From assembly GCA_900553635.1 (NCBI GenBank), contig USDU01000009.1, forward strand, positions 1-23,801: a stretch of 23,801 nucleotides of DNA. The letters are read 5' to 3'. The DNA comes from an uncultured Lachnospiraceae bacterium (lineage in GTDB: Bacteria; Bacillota_A; Clostridia; Lachnospirales; Lachnospiraceae). The notes under the pieces are model-generated. The model ran no database searches, was not told the origin of the DNA, and saw only the letters and a program-made list of their open reading frames with translations. The translations under genes were made by a program, and so were the position numbers. Shown in pieces: positions 7,303-16,382 of the stretch (position 1 is the first letter of the stretch; each line of letters opens with the position of its first letter).

Positions 7303-8772
7303 TTACAAAATCACTGTGCCAAGGATTCTGACGTCTCTGTCTGCCGCCAGCGCACGCTCTTTTTTTATCATTTTACTGTAGGATACTCCCTGTTTCTCCA
7401 CAAACAGGATTCCCTCGTATTCATTCAGTTCCTCCAGCGCAGCTGCTTGGAAAACGATGCGCTCATAGGATGAAAGGGTAAGATCGCCCAGCTCCCGGAC
7501 AAGCTCTGCCCGAAAGGCTTCCGCTTCTTCCTTCGCAATGGTTCCCGCAAGCATGATTTTCTTCACACCCGTATCTCTGGCTGCCGCCTTCAGATTGGAC
7601 GCCGCAATCTTTACCTGCTCCTCGTAGGTAATATCCGCATACGCGCCTTCCTGTAAATGTACCAGCCAGCTGTCGATAAAGCTGAACAGACGCTTTTTGC
7701 CATTCTTTTTGGTAACCTGACCCAGAAGCGGCATATCAAATTCTTCCCGGAAATCGTCAATTCCTTCCAGCTTTCCGCTCATCAGATACAGAACCACCAG
7801 GACAAAGGCTGCCAGGAACGCTCCCAGTACCAGACCCACAACAGCGTACTTGACTGCTCCGCTGACCGGATTGTCATAGACTACTTCTTCGCCTACCACA
7901 ATGGTTTCGCCCTCGTCATTTTTCACATTTTTCAAATCGGTCTGCATAGACTTAAACTGCGAATACAGCGTGCTGTATGTATTCAGAATACCGGTCTGAT
8001 AATCCTGTACGCTCTGATTTACACATTCCGTCCGGGAAGAAGAAAGCAGCTCCAGAGAATGGGCTCCCATCTTTCCCTGCACCTCCCGGGCATATGCGCG
8101 AAACGCCGCTTCCGCAGCTTCTGTATAGGCCTCACATCTTTCCGCTGTGTCTGCCCCAATCTGAACCCGGAAAATTGCCAACTCATTCTGCGTGTCGCCT
8201 GTCACATATACTACAGACGTCTTATCGGAAGCAGTCTGCATCGTATTGGACGACTCCACGTTAAAGCTAATCAGATACTGCAGCTCTGATTTTTCAATAC
8301 TGTCGTCTGCCTGAAGCAGCGCGTCAGCCAGTCTTCCATCCTCTGTGAAGGTCTTATAGACCGCCAGCAGATTCACGCGCTCAGACTCGCTCATTCCATC
8401 GGTATTGATATAGTAGCTTAAAATTCCCGTATTCAGATGATAAGCGTCCAGTCCCATCACAACAGAGCTGTCAATGTATTCCTTCATGGTTTCCAGCGTC
8501 TGCTGCGTATTGTCTACAGCCAACTGGCCATATTCCACATTGGGATTGGTAATGACGCCTTTTTCCTGGGTTTCTTCCTTTTTATCATCTCCCAGCGCCT
8601 CTGCTTCTTTCTTCAGTACGTTCCCCTTCACGGTAGCCTGGTACTTATAACCGCCGGCCAGCACTGCCAGAATCAGCATGGAAGCTACGATCCAACGCCA
8701 TTTTTTCAGGCAGTAAAACATAAGGTCCATCAGGCTGATTTCTTTTTCGTAAGTCTCCTGATACTCGTTCAT
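7303..8772 (-). CDS. Wzz/CapA-type polysaccharide co-polymerase with degenerate kinase-like tail
   Basis: This 489-residue membrane protein resembles chain-length regulators (Wzz, CapA, EpsA) that control surface-polysaccharide assembly and activate bacterial tyrosine kinases. Two membrane segments (about 27-43 and 305-331) bracket a large outside region, followed by a linker with the family signature FDMPLLGQV (345-353). The cytoplasmic tail (about 385-489) follows the fold order of a BY-kinase: KIAASNLKAA, a beta strand KKIMLAGTI (404-412), and a closing ILFVEKQGVS...RILGTVIL, but there is no Walker A glycine-lysine loop, no Walker A' or B aspartates and no Tyr-rich C-terminus. It is therefore probably a pseudokinase fusion. 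No polymerase, flippase or glycosyltransferase genes are adjacent, so it is an orphan flanked by two Spo0A_C genes. Confidence 0.8.
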   Translation of the reverse strand: MNEYQETYEKEISLMDLMFYCLKKWRWIVASMLILAVLAGGYKYQATVKGNVLKKEAEALGDDKKEETQEKGVITNPNVEYGQLAVDNTQQTLETMKEYIDSSVVMGLDAYHLNTGILSYYINTDGMSESERVNLLAVYKTFTEDGRLADALLQADDSIEKSELQYLISFNVESSNTMQTASDKTSVVYVTGDTQNELAIFRVQIGADTAERCEAYTEAAEAAFRAYAREVQGKMGAHSLELLSSSRTECVNQSVQDYQTGILNTYSTLYSQFKSMQTDLKNVKNDEGETIVVGEEVVYDNPVSGAVKYAVVGLVLGAFLAAFVLVVLYLMSGKLEGIDDFREEFDMPLLGQVTKKNGKKRLFSFIDSWLVHLQEGAYADITYEEQVKIAASNLKAAARDTGVKKIMLAGTIAKEEAEAFRAELVRELGDLTLSSYERIVFQAAALEELNEYEGILFVEKQGVSYSKMIKKERALAADRDVRILGTVIL

Positions 8773-8833
8773 ATCTGTTTCTTCCTCCTGTTTCTATTTT
8801 TACTTTCTGTCCTTTTTTTCACATAGATAATTT

Positions 8834-8862
8834 ATTATATAACATCTCTCTCCAAATAGCAA
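8834..8862 (-). promoter_or_regulatory. SigA-type promoter of the Wzz-type gene
   Basis: On the minus strand TTGCTA (opposite 8857-8862) and TATAAT (opposite 8834-8839) are 17 bases apart. The start codon is about 60 bases downstream with AGGAGG before it. A single TTTGTC match on the plus strand (8873-8878) lies 10 bases upstream of the -35; its meaning is unclear. Confidence 0.8.
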
Positions 8863-8972
8863 TTCCTGATTTTTTGTCTGTTTTTTCCTTTTCCAATCGT
8901 ATTTTTTAATATTTACTCATAACTGTTCCGTACCAGAATCGTTACATTTACTCTTACAAAGGAGGAATTTTC

Positions 8973-9311
8973 GTGAGACAATCTGCATTATACTCTCTGC
9001 TACAGCTGGCAGGCCTCCGCGCGCAGTATCTTGGATACGCTTATTTCGCTGACGCAGTTCTTCTGGCTTCAGAGGATCTGACGCGGCTTCAAAATCTCCG
9101 CCGTGATATTTATCTCCCTGTGGCGGCAAAATATCATGTCAGTTGCTCCAGCGTCGAGCGGGATATCCGCACGGCCAGGGACGTGATTTTCCGTCATCAG
9201 AATTTTGAAGTGTTCCGGACCCTCGGCGTCTATCCGCTCTGGAAAAATGCACAGCCCTATCCCCGCGAATGCATTGCCGCCTTTGCCGACTATCTCGCCC
9301 GGCTTTCTTGA
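8973..9311 (+). CDS. Stand-alone Spo0A C-terminal-domain DNA-binding protein (second copy)
   Basis: This 112-residue paralogue of the protein at 6883-7239 has about 45 identical residues over about 102 aligned by eye, including GYAYFADAV, DLTRLQ, SVERDIRTARDV (60-71) and the C-terminal W...PYP...IA.F..YL pattern. It is again only the Spo0A_C-like DNA-binding domain, without a receiver. Translation starts at GTG (8973), supported by a near-perfect AAAGGAGG (8958-8965) seven bases before. The gene is divergent from the Wzz-type gene across a 200-base AT-rich region. No convincing SigA promoter was found on its side, so it may need another sigma factor or an activator. The promoter of the following gene overlaps its stop codon. 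Confidence 0.8.
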   Translation: MRQSALYSLLQLAGLRAQYLGYAYFADAVLLASEDLTRLQNLRRDIYLPVAAKYHVSCSSVERDIRTARDVIFRHQNFEVFRTLGVYPLWKNAQPYPRECIAAFADYLARLS

Positions 9312-9337
9312 CAGGCTGCGGGAGAAAAAGTTATACT
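9308..9337 (+). promoter_or_regulatory. SigA-type promoter of the radical SAM gene
   Basis: A perfect -35 TTGACA (9308-9313) and -10 TATACT (9332-9337) are 18 bases apart. The -35 overlaps the TGA stop of the second Spo0A_C gene, so the two genes are packed tightly but can be transcribed separately. Confidence 0.75.
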
Positions 9338-9370
9338 ATTACTTAACTACTATTGTAAGGAGACTTTTTC

Positions 9371-10288
9371 ATGCCGCAGAACCGCTTCCGTTCCCTGAAC
9401 ACTGCCCTTCAGGAGCGCTTTGGAGAGAAAATCTATAGGCTGTCCCTGAACGGCGGCTGTACCTGTCCCAACCGGGACGGGACCCTGGGAACCAGAGGCT
9501 GCATCTTCTGCAGCGCCGGTGGTTCCGGGGATTTTGCCTCCAGCCCTGCCCTTTCGATAACGGAGCAGATCGAGGACGCGAAAAAGCGCCTGGCCGGGAA
9601 ACGCCCGGTACAGCGCTACATTGCCTATTTTCAGGCTTACACCAACACCTACGCTCCCATAGAACATCTGCGGATGATTTTCACAGAGGCCATCACCCAC
9701 CCGGATGTGGCTGTACTCTCTGTCGCCACCCGCCCGGACTGTCTGGGACCGGACGTGCTGGAACTGCTCTATGATCTGAATCAGATAAAACCGGTCTGGG
9801 TGGAACTTGGACTGCAGACTATTCACGAGGAGACCGCATCCCTTATCCGGCGCGGTTACCCGCTTCCTGTCTTTGACGAAGCCATGGAGCATCTGAAGGC
9901 CATCGGCGTCGAAACCGTCGTACACACCATCCTGGGACTGCCCGGCGAAACGCCGGACATGATTCTGGATACGGTGCGTTATATCAATACATCCGGCGCA
10001 GACGGAATTAAACTGCAGCTCCTTCACATTCTAAAGGACACGGATCTGGCCGCTTATTATCAGGATGCCGGCTTTCACGTACTGACCCTGGATGAATATG
10101 TGGATCTGGTCATCCGCTGCCTGGAGATCTCCCGCCCGGATCTGGTGATTCACCGTCTGACCGGCGACGGACCGAAGGATTTGCTTATCGCGCCCCTCTG
10201 GAGTCAGGCCAAGCGGCAGGTGCTGAATACGATTCACAGGGAGCTCAAAAACCGGGATACTTATCAGGGACGGCTTTATACACCCTGA
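9371..10288 (+). CDS. TIGR01212-type (YhcC-like) radical SAM protein
   Basis: This 305-residue protein belongs to the radical SAM group related to YhcC. The N-terminus has the family phrase NGGCTCPNRDGTLGTRGC with CIFC; Cys32, Cys44 and Cys47 are the likely ligands of the [4Fe-4S] cluster that cleaves S-adenosylmethionine. Downstream are the barrel phrases YFQAYTNTYAP, VATRPDCL, VELGLQT and HTILGLPGETPDM, typical of the Elp3/MiaB-like radical SAM fold. The biochemical substrate of YhcC-type proteins is not well established; a role in RNA modification or anaerobic metabolism would be a guess. AAGGAG precedes the ATG. It forms a two-gene unit with the DUF4364 gene 29 bases downstream. Confidence 0.9.
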   Translation: MPQNRFRSLNTALQERFGEKIYRLSLNGGCTCPNRDGTLGTRGCIFCSAGGSGDFASSPALSITEQIEDAKKRLAGKRPVQRYIAYFQAYTNTYAPIEHLRMIFTEAITHPDVAVLSVATRPDCLGPDVLELLYDLNQIKPVWVELGLQTIHEETASLIRRGYPLPVFDEAMEHLKAIGVETVVHTILGLPGETPDMILDTVRYINTSGADGIKLQLLHILKDTDLAAYYQDAGFHVLTLDEYVDLVIRCLEISRPDLVIHRLTGDGPKDLLIAPLWSQAKRQVLNTIHRELKNRDTYQGRLYTP

Positions 10289-10317
10289 CATTTCAAAAGA
10301 AAGGACGGCGGACTGCC

Positions 10318-10830
10318 ATGTCAGACACTTTGACCTTATACAAATTGATTCTTCTCCATATTCTGGACAAGGTAAGCTTCCCCATGAGCAACGGACAGCT
10401 TTCCGAATTTATGCTGGACAAGGAATATACTGATTATTTCACCGTGCAGACTGCCCTGTCAGAGCTGGTGGAAGCGCATTTTATCCATATGAAGACCGTC
10501 CGCAATACTTCTCTCTATTCCATCACCGATGAGGGATGTAAAACGTTGGAATTTTTTGGCAAAAAAATCTCTTCCCAGATACAGGAGGAGATTGCGGATT
10601 ATCTGAAAGAACACAATTATGAACTGCGCAATGAGCTCTCTGTTCCGGCTGATTATTACCCCACCGGAAATGGCGAATATGCCGCCCGCTGCCGGGTTCT
10701 GGAAAAAGGCTCTGCTATCATCGATCTGACCCTCACTGTGCCAACAAAGGAACAGGCCGAATCCATCTGCGCCCACTGGAGCACCAAAAGCCAGCAGATG
10801 TACGCGTATCTGATGCAAAATCTTCTGTAA
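10318..10830 (+). CDS. DUF4364 family protein, probable winged-helix
   Basis: This 170-residue protein matches DUF4364, a family common in Clostridia. The first 90 residues read as a winged helix-turn-helix (LYKLILLHILDKVSFPMSNGQLSEFM, given here in outline, then a recognition-like helix VQTALSELVEAHFI and wing YSITDEGCKTLEFF), as in PadR or MarR-like regulators. The C-terminal half is an alpha/beta region of unknown function. It follows the radical SAM gene by 29 bases and is probably cotranscribed, which could make it that gene's regulator, though DNA binding is inferred only from the helical pattern. A terminator follows directly. Confidence 0.8.
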   Translation: MSDTLTLYKLILLHILDKVSFPMSNGQLSEFMLDKEYTDYFTVQTALSELVEAHFIHMKTVRNTSLYSITDEGCKTLEFFGKKISSQIQEEIADYLKEHNYELRNELSVPADYYPTGNGEYAARCRVLEKGSAIIDLTLTVPTKEQAESICAHWSTKSQQMYAYLMQNLL

Positions 10831-10842
10831 CTCCCTGAAAAT

Positions 10843-10872
10843 AAGGAGAGCAGGCTTTCGCCTATTCTCCTT
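10843..10872. terminator. Bidirectional terminator between DUF4364 gene and ytvI-like gene
   Basis: AAGGAGA (10843-10849) pairs with TCTCCTT (10866-10872) and, inside, AGGC (10852-10855) with GCCT (10860-10863). The plus strand ends in TTTT (10871-10874); the minus strand continues into ATTTTC. On the minus strand the hairpin overlaps the end of the membrane-protein gene, whose stop codon is at 10862-10864. Confidence 0.75.
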
Positions 10873-11980
10873 TTCTGTATTCGTTCAGGCCTTCGGCCAG
10901 TTCTTTCACATCTTTGATAATATCGTCAAAGGCTCCTGCCTCGTAGAGATTGACCACAATCAGTCCGATGGGAACTGCGATAATCATCGCGATAATTCCG
11001 CCGACTTTATAACCGATGTACATAAATACCATGGTGGACAGCGGATTCAGTCCAATGGTGTCGCCCACAATCTTCGGCTGAATCACCTGACGCACCAGCT
11101 GACTTACCAGATAAATGATGATAAGCCCCACCGCAAACTTATAACTGCCGCTTAAGACCTTTAAGACTGCCCATGGAATCAATACAGTTCCGGTTCCAAA
11201 AAATGGGAGGAAATCCAGTAGCGCAACCAGAATGGCCCAGAGAATCGCGTATTTGATATGCAGTACAAAGAATCCCACCAGCAGAATCACAGCAACCACG
11301 CCCATGATTTTGAACTGGGCCCTGAAGTAGCCGCCCACAGCGCCCCGGAACTTGCCCGTGATAAAGCGCCATTTGGAGCGCAGCTCCTCCGGCGTGTGCT
11401 CCCGCCCCCACTGGATGATTTTGTCCCGCTCTGCGATAAAGAAATAGGCGGACAGGATCGTAAAGATCACATTTACCAGAATATTGGGGATATTCTTTGC
11501 GATATTACCTGCAGCGGTCACTGTCGGCCCGCCGATGGTACTGATCACATTCCCCAGGGATTCGGTCAGGCTGTTGACCGTCGTGGCCAGCTTTTCCACC
11601 AGCTCCGGCGGTATCTTCTCAGACAATCCGGCCAGGTTGGCGCCGGTAATCTCCAGATCGCCCAGCAGTGATTCATAAAGATCCGGCAGGATTCCGATAA
11701 AGCCGTAGATCTCACGGGCCAGCCAGGCAATCAGACCGTAGCCGCCCAGTACAATCAACGCAATGGTTCCGATGATAATCACCATGGAACTGTGTTTCCG
11801 CACGATTTTCAGACGTTTTTCCATGAACCGTACCAGAGGATTCGCGATCAACGCGATAACCCATCCCACCACAAAGGGCATGAAAAAGATCAGAAACCGT
11901 GGAACCAGAAGACAGACCAGCACCACCCCCATAAGAAACAGTACAATGTTTACCACATTTCTCAAGTACTTTCTGTCCAT
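10862..11980 (-). CDS. AI-2E family / YtvI-like membrane protein
   Basis: This 372-residue protein of the AI-2E transporter superfamily is closest in style to the sporulation-associated YtvI branch. Several hydrophobic helices are visible: two at about 8-48, one at about 65-90, a soluble insert about 95-150, and a C-terminal bundle from about 155 to 350. The family motif LLDFLPFFGTG occurs in the bundle, followed by QPKIVGDTIGLNPL, a hallmark of the superfamily. Proposed roles include export of small signals or ion/solute exchange; the substrate here is unknown. It is last in the clp cluster, 57 bases after ysxC with a stem-loop in the gap, so it may be cotranscribed with or processed from that mRNA. 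Confidence 0.88.
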   Translation of the reverse strand: MDRKYLRNVVNIVLFLMGVVLVCLLVPRFLIFFMPFVVGWVIALIANPLVRFMEKRLKIVRKHSSMVIIIGTIALIVLGGYGLIAWLAREIYGFIGILPDLYESLLGDLEITGANLAGLSEKIPPELVEKLATTVNSLTESLGNVISTIGGPTVTAAGNIAKNIPNILVNVIFTILSAYFFIAERDKIIQWGREHTPEELRSKWRFITGKFRGAVGGYFRAQFKIMGVVAVILLVGFFVLHIKYAILWAILVALLDFLPFFGTGTVLIPWAVLKVLSGSYKFAVGLIIIYLVSQLVRQVIQPKIVGDTIGLNPLSTMVFMYIGYKVGGIIAMIIAVPIGLIVVNLYEAGAFDDIIKDVKELAEGLNEYRKGE

Positions 11981-12002
11981 CTATTTAACCTCTTTTCATA
12001 GG

Positions 12003-12020
12003 ATCCGGCTTACGCCGGAT
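12003..12020 (-). other. Intergenic stem-loop between ysxC and the ytvI-like gene
   Basis: ATCCGGC (12003-12009) pairs perfectly with GCCGGAT (12014-12020) around a four-base loop. No T-run follows on either strand, so it is more likely an mRNA processing or stability element than a full terminator (inference). Confidence 0.45.
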
Positions 12021-12037
12021 ACTCCGCTTATTCCGCG

Positions 12038-12673
12038 CTAATTTTCCAGCTGCTCCGGCGCTTCTGCCTCTGTTTCCGCTTCTGTCTCCGGCGCAATCAG
12101 CCTGTCGATGAGCGCCCAGATCTCATCCCGTCCCTGCTTGGTTTCCGCAGAAAATGGAAGAATCTGGGTGCCGGGCTTCACGTTCAGCCCGGTACGAATC
12201 AGCTTTAACTGCTTCTGAATCTGGCTGCGCTTAATCTTATCCAGCTTGGTGGCAATGATAATCGGATCATAACCGTTCCAGACAATCCACTCATACATGC
12301 GCTTATCATTTTCCGACGGCTCATGACGGATATCAATCAGCAGAAATACCGCCTTCAGCTGCTTCGAACCATGCAGGTAGCGCTCAATGAGCTTTCCCCA
12401 TTTTTCCCGGATTTCCTGGGTCACCTTAGCATAGCCGTAGCCCGGCAAATCCACCAGGTACATGGCCTGATTCACGTTATAAAAGTTGATAGTCTGGGTC
12501 TTCCCCGGCTGGGCCGAGGTCCTGGCCAGAGACTTCCGGTTCAGAAGTCCGTTGATCAGGGAAGATTTTCCCACATTGGACTTGCCTGCGAAGGCGATCT
12601 CCGGCAATTCATTTTCCGGGAGACGGCTGGTGATACCGCAGACCGTCTCCAGATTTACATTTTTAATAATCAT
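12038..12673 (-). CDS. ysxC: Ribosome biogenesis GTPase YsxC/EngB
   Basis: This TrmE-Era-EngA-YihA class GTPase is needed for late assembly of the 50S ribosomal subunit in bacteria. The G motifs are clear: G1 GKSNVGKS (30-37), G2 region around TQTINF (59-64), G3 DLPGYG (75-80) and G4 TKLDK (142-146). Length is 211 residues, slightly longer than usual because of an acidic, Glu/Ala-rich tail (about 195-211) with repeated ETEAE units. The start codon overlaps the lon stop by four bases (ATGA), so the two are translationally coupled; lon-ysxC linkage is conserved in Firmicutes. Confidence 0.95.
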   Translation of the reverse strand: MIIKNVNLETVCGITSRLPENELPEIAFAGKSNVGKSSLINGLLNRKSLARTSAQPGKTQTINFYNVNQAMYLVDLPGYGYAKVTQEIREKWGKLIERYLHGSKQLKAVFLLIDIRHEPSENDKRMYEWIVWNGYDPIIIATKLDKIKRSQIQKQLKLIRTGLNVKPGTQILPFSAETKQGRDEIWALIDRLIAPETEAETEAEAPEQLEN

Positions 12674-15000
12674 TTCGTCTCTCCATGAAAGGCTATTTTC
12701 AGCACATCTTCCATCTGCTCCGCGTAGACAAGATCCAGTCCCTTCTTGATTTCCGCGGAAATCTCCTCCACATCCCGGCGGTTCTTCTCCGGCACGATGA
12801 CCGTCCTGATTCCTGCGTTTTTCGCTGCCAGAAGCTTTTCTTTTAAGCCGCCGATGGGAAGTACCCGGCCCCGCAGGGTGATTTCGCCGGTCATGGCCAC
12901 ATGGGCATACACCGGGATGCCTGTCATCGCCGACAGCATAGCCGTCGCCATGGTGATACCGGCGGACGGGCCGTCCTTCGGCACTGCTCCCTCCGGAATA
13001 TGGATATGTATATCATGCTCTCCAAAGAAAGCTTTGTCAATCCCGTAGCGGTCGCTGACGGAACGGATGTAGCTTAAGCCCGTCCGCGCGGACTCCTTCA
13101 TCACGTCGCCCAGCTGGCCGGTCAGGGAGATTTCACCCTTTCCGGGCATGATGTTGACTTCGATCTGCAGGGTATCGCCGCCTACACTGGTCCAGGCCAG
13201 ACCACGGACGATGCCGATCTCATCGGTTTCATTGGCCATATCATAATGATAACGGGCCTTGCCCAGATATTTCTCCAGATTATTTTCGGTAAGCTTTACA
13301 CTCTTTTTCTTCTTCTCCAGAATCTCCCGGGCCGCTTTGCGGCAGACCTCGCCGATTTTACGCTCCAGCTGGCGCACGCCGGCCTCCCGGGTATAGCTGT
13401 GAATCAGATCCTCCAACGCCTTCGGGCTGATAGTAAGCTGTCCTTCCTTCAGTCCGTTCTTCTCCATCTGCTTGCTGATCAAATGCTCGCGGGCAATATG
13501 TACCTTTTCATTTTCCGTATAACTGCTGACCTCAATAAGCTCCATACGGTCAAGCAGAGGTCTTGGAATGGTCTGTACGTCGTTGGCGGTGGCGATAAAG
13601 AGCACCTCCGACAGATCCATGGGAATCTCCACATAATGATCCTGGAACCGGTTGTTCTGCTCGGAATCCAGTACCTCCAAAAGAGCCGATGAGGTATCTC
13701 CCTTGTAATCACTGCTGACCTTGTCAATCTCATCCAGCAGCATTAGCGGATTTTTCACGCCCGCCTGCTTCATGCCCGTGGCGATGCGGCCCGGCATGGC
13801 GCCCACATAGGTTCTCCGATGACCGCGTATCTCTGCCTCATCCCGGACGCCGCCCAGGGAAATGCGGACATATTTCTTATTCAATGCCCGCGCAATGGAA
13901 CGGGCTATAGAGGTCTTACCGGTTCCGGGCGGGCCCACCAGACAGAGAATCGGACTGCTTCCCTTCTTCGTCAGGATCCGCACGGCCAGATACTCCAGCA
14001 CACGCTCCTTGACCTTCTCCATACCATAGTGATCCTCGTTCAGGATCGCTTCAGCACGTTTCAGATCACTGCTGTCCCGGGATGCCTTGTCCCAGGGGAG
14101 CTCCAGCATAGTCTCAATATAACCACGAAGGACTGCGCTCTCAGAAGAATTCATTCCCATATTGCGAAATCTGGAGATCTCCTTATTCAGCTTTTCCTTC
14201 ACTTCCTTGGAGGCCTTCAGTTTCTGCACTTCTTCTATGAAATGATCCGCGTCGGAAAAGGTGTTATCCTCTCCTAACTCCTCCCGGATGACCTTCATTT
14301 CTTCCCGAAGCAGATATTCCCGTTGACCTTTATCCACATGGGCCTTTACCTTCTGCTGCAGTTCTCTCTTGAAACGCATAATTTCAATCTCTTTATTCAT
14401 CAAAAGGCAAAGCTGTTCATAACGTTCCGACAGATTCACAGCCTCCAGGAGTCTCTGCTTATCGTCATAGAACAACGGCAGGTTGATCAGCACCTGGCTC
14501 ATCAGCTTCTCCAAATCGGTCTCCTCCAGAATCTGACGTTCCATATCCTTGTTCATCTTACCATTTTCCTGGCAGTAAAAGCTGAAGATTTCCGCCAGAT
14601 TCCGAACCATGGCTTCCCTGGCGCTTTCCGGCAGCGCCTCCAGCTCTCTGTCCTTCTCAAACCGGATAATTTCCGCCTCCAGATAGTCCCCTTCTTCCGA
14701 AAAATGGGACAGTTCCCCGCGTTCCAGGCCCTCGGCCAGCACACGGATAATTTTCTGGGGCATCTTGATGACCTGCTTTACCGAAGCGATCGTACCGATC
14801 CGGTACAGATCCTCCGGTCCCGGATTGTCCACCTGTACGTCCTTCTGGGTTACCAGAAAGACTCTCTGATCACGCAGCATGGCTTCTTCGATGGCTTTCA
14901 CCGAGCGCTCCCTGCTCACGTCAAAATGTATTACCATGTCGGGAAGGATGGTCATTCCGCGTAGTGCTACCACGGGTAGGGTTTCGGTTAATTCTGACAT
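12670..15000 (-). CDS. lon: ATP-dependent protease La (Lon)
   Basis: Lon is a cytoplasmic AAA+ serine protease that removes damaged and short-lived regulatory proteins. The 776-residue protein shows the N-terminal substrate-binding domain (about 8-200), a coiled helical middle (200-300), Walker A GPPGTGKT (356-363), Walker B LMLLDEID (419-426), and the C-terminal peptidase with the Ser-Lys dyad Ser679 in PKDGPSAG and Lys722 in GGLKEK. Domain order and length match canonical LonA. It lies between clpX (92 bases upstream, with a stem-loop) and ysxC (four-base overlap). AAGGAT is present just before the ATG, with GGAG a little further upstream. No CIRCE or CtsR operator was recognised around it. 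Confidence 0.97.
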   Translation of the reverse strand: MSELTETLPVVALRGMTILPDMVIHFDVSRERSVKAIEEAMLRDQRVFLVTQKDVQVDNPGPEDLYRIGTIASVKQVIKMPQKIIRVLAEGLERGELSHFSEEGDYLEAEIIRFEKDRELEALPESAREAMVRNLAEIFSFYCQENGKMNKDMERQILEETDLEKLMSQVLINLPLFYDDKQRLLEAVNLSERYEQLCLLMNKEIEIMRFKRELQQKVKAHVDKGQREYLLREEMKVIREELGEDNTFSDADHFIEEVQKLKASKEVKEKLNKEISRFRNMGMNSSESAVLRGYIETMLELPWDKASRDSSDLKRAEAILNEDHYGMEKVKERVLEYLAVRILTKKGSSPILCLVGPPGTGKTSIARSIARALNKKYVRISLGGVRDEAEIRGHRRTYVGAMPGRIATGMKQAGVKNPLMLLDEIDKVSSDYKGDTSSALLEVLDSEQNNRFQDHYVEIPMDLSEVLFIATANDVQTIPRPLLDRMELIEVSSYTENEKVHIAREHLISKQMEKNGLKEGQLTISPKALEDLIHSYTREAGVRQLERKIGEVCRKAAREILEKKKKSVKLTENNLEKYLGKARYHYDMANETDEIGIVRGLAWTSVGGDTLQIEVNIMPGKGEISLTGQLGDVMKESARTGLSYIRSVSDRYGIDKAFFGEHDIHIHIPEGAVPKDGPSAGITMATAMLSAMTGIPVYAHVAMTGEITLRGRVLPIGGLKEKLLAAKNAGIRTVIVPEKNRRDVEEISAEIKKGLDLVYAEQMEDVLKIAFHGETK

Positions 15001-15053
15001 AAATCCTTTTCACTCCTTCTCATTTGTATTTCGTTTCTTCTTATCTTATGCAC

Positions 15054-15081
15054 GAAAGAGTCCCGCAAACGGAACTCTTTC
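15054..15081 (-). other. Stem-loop in the clpX-lon gap
   Basis: GAAAGAGT (15054-15061) pairs perfectly with ACTCTTTC (15074-15081); CCG (15063-15065... inner arm) pairs with CGG (15070-15072) beyond a one-base mismatch. No U-tract follows on the minus strand, so it is not a strong terminator. It may tune expression of lon relative to clpX by RNA processing (inference). Confidence 0.5.
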
Positions 15082-15092
15082 TGACTCCGGAC

Positions 15093-16364
15093 TTACGCCC
15101 GCGCTTTTATCTCGTTGCTGGCGGTCACAGGCGTACCTGTTCCCTCTACAACTTCTTTTGTAATCATACAGTTGGTGATACTGTCATCGGACGGAATCTC
15201 GTACATGGTGTCCATCATAATGCCTTCCATGATGGAACGTAAGCCCCGGGCTCCTGTCTTCCGTTTCACCGTCTGCTCCGCGATGGCCTCAATGGCCTCA
15301 CGCTCAAAGGACAGCTTCACGCCGTCCAGCTCAAACAGCTTCTTATACTGCTTTACGATAGAATTCTTCGGTTCCACCAGAATCCGGACCATGTCATCCT
15401 TGGTCAGAGCGTCCAACGCTACTGTCACCGGCAGACGTCCCACAAACTCCGGAATCATACCGAATTTTACCAGATCCTCCGGAAGCATCTCATGAAGCAG
15501 ATGTCCGATCTCCTCGTTCTCACTCGGCCGACCAAGGTATGCGCCGAAGCCCATGCTTCTGCGATCCATACGGTGCTCAATGATTTTCTCCAGCCCCTCG
15601 AAGGCTCCGCCGCAGATGAACAGAATATTGGTCGTATCTATCTGTATCAGTTCCTGATGGGGATGCTTTCTTCCGCCCTGAGGCGGAACGGAAGCAATGG
15701 TTCCCTCCAGAATTTTCAGCAGCGCCTGCTGCACGCCCTCACCGGATACATCGCGGGTAATGGACGGATTCTCAGATTTTCTGGTTATCTTGTCGATCTC
15801 GTCGATATAGATAATGCCGTGCTCCGCACGCTCAATATCGTAATCCGCTGCCTGAATGATTTTCAGCAGAATGTTCTCTACATCCTCGCCTACATAGCCA
15901 GCCTCTGTCAGAGATGTGGCATCCGCAATGGCAAACGGAACATTCAGAAGGCGGGCCATGGTCTGAGCCAGCAGCGTCTTACCGGAACCGGTGGGTCCCA
16001 GCAGCAGAACGTTACTCTTCTGCAGCTCCACGTCCGAAGTATCCTTCTTATCTTCCATCGCCAGAATTCGCTTGTAATGATTGTAGACTGCCACGGAAAG
16101 TACTTTCTTGGCTTCTTCCTGGCCGATGACATAATCATCAAGGACTGCTTTGATCTCCTTGGGCTTCAGCAGATTGATCTGCTCCCGTACTTCTTCCTCC
16201 TGTGCTTCATCGTGCTCGAATTCTTCTTCAATCAGTTCGGCGCAGAGTTCCACACACTCGTCGCAGATATAGGTTCCGCTGGGGCCGGATATCATCTTTC
16301 GTACCTGGTCGCCCGTCTTTCCGCAGAAAGAACATCTCACCTTATCATCACTAATTCTAGCCAT
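15093..16364 (-). CDS. clpX: ATP-dependent Clp protease ATP-binding subunit ClpX
   Basis: ClpX is the AAA+ unfoldase that feeds substrates to ClpP. The 423-residue protein begins with the zinc-binding domain (Cys11, Cys14, Cys34, Cys37), then Walker A GPTGSGKT (123-130), pore loop GYVGE (156-160), Walker B IIYIDEID (184-191), the ClpP-docking loop MGF (271-273, in place of the usual IGF) and sensor-2 TGARGLRS near residue 370. It starts 18 bases after clpP, in the conserved tig-clpP-clpX order. All catalytic features appear intact. Confidence 0.97.
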   Translation of the reverse strand: MARISDDKVRCSFCGKTGDQVRKMISGPSGTYICDECVELCAELIEEEFEHDEAQEEEVREQINLLKPKEIKAVLDDYVIGQEEAKKVLSVAVYNHYKRILAMEDKKDTSDVELQKSNVLLLGPTGSGKTLLAQTMARLLNVPFAIADATSLTEAGYVGEDVENILLKIIQAADYDIERAEHGIIYIDEIDKITRKSENPSITRDVSGEGVQQALLKILEGTIASVPPQGGRKHPHQELIQIDTTNILFICGGAFEGLEKIIEHRMDRRSMGFGAYLGRPSENEEIGHLLHEMLPEDLVKFGMIPEFVGRLPVTVALDALTKDDMVRILVEPKNSIVKQYKKLFELDGVKLSFEREAIEAIAEQTVKRKTGARGLRSIMEGIMMDTMYEIPSDDSITNCMITKEVVEGTGTPVTASNEIKARA

Positions 16365-16382
16365 TCAACAATTTCCTCTATA

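Noticed and set aside
8911..8953. Direct repeat ATTTACTC upstream of the second Spo0A_C gene
   Set aside because: Two eight-base copies 35 bases apart in an AT-rich stretch are likely by chance; no symmetry or phasing supports a binding site.
12746..13048. Plus-strand open frames opposite lon
   Set aside because: They are antisense to the conserved Lon protease domain with no ribosome site or family match.
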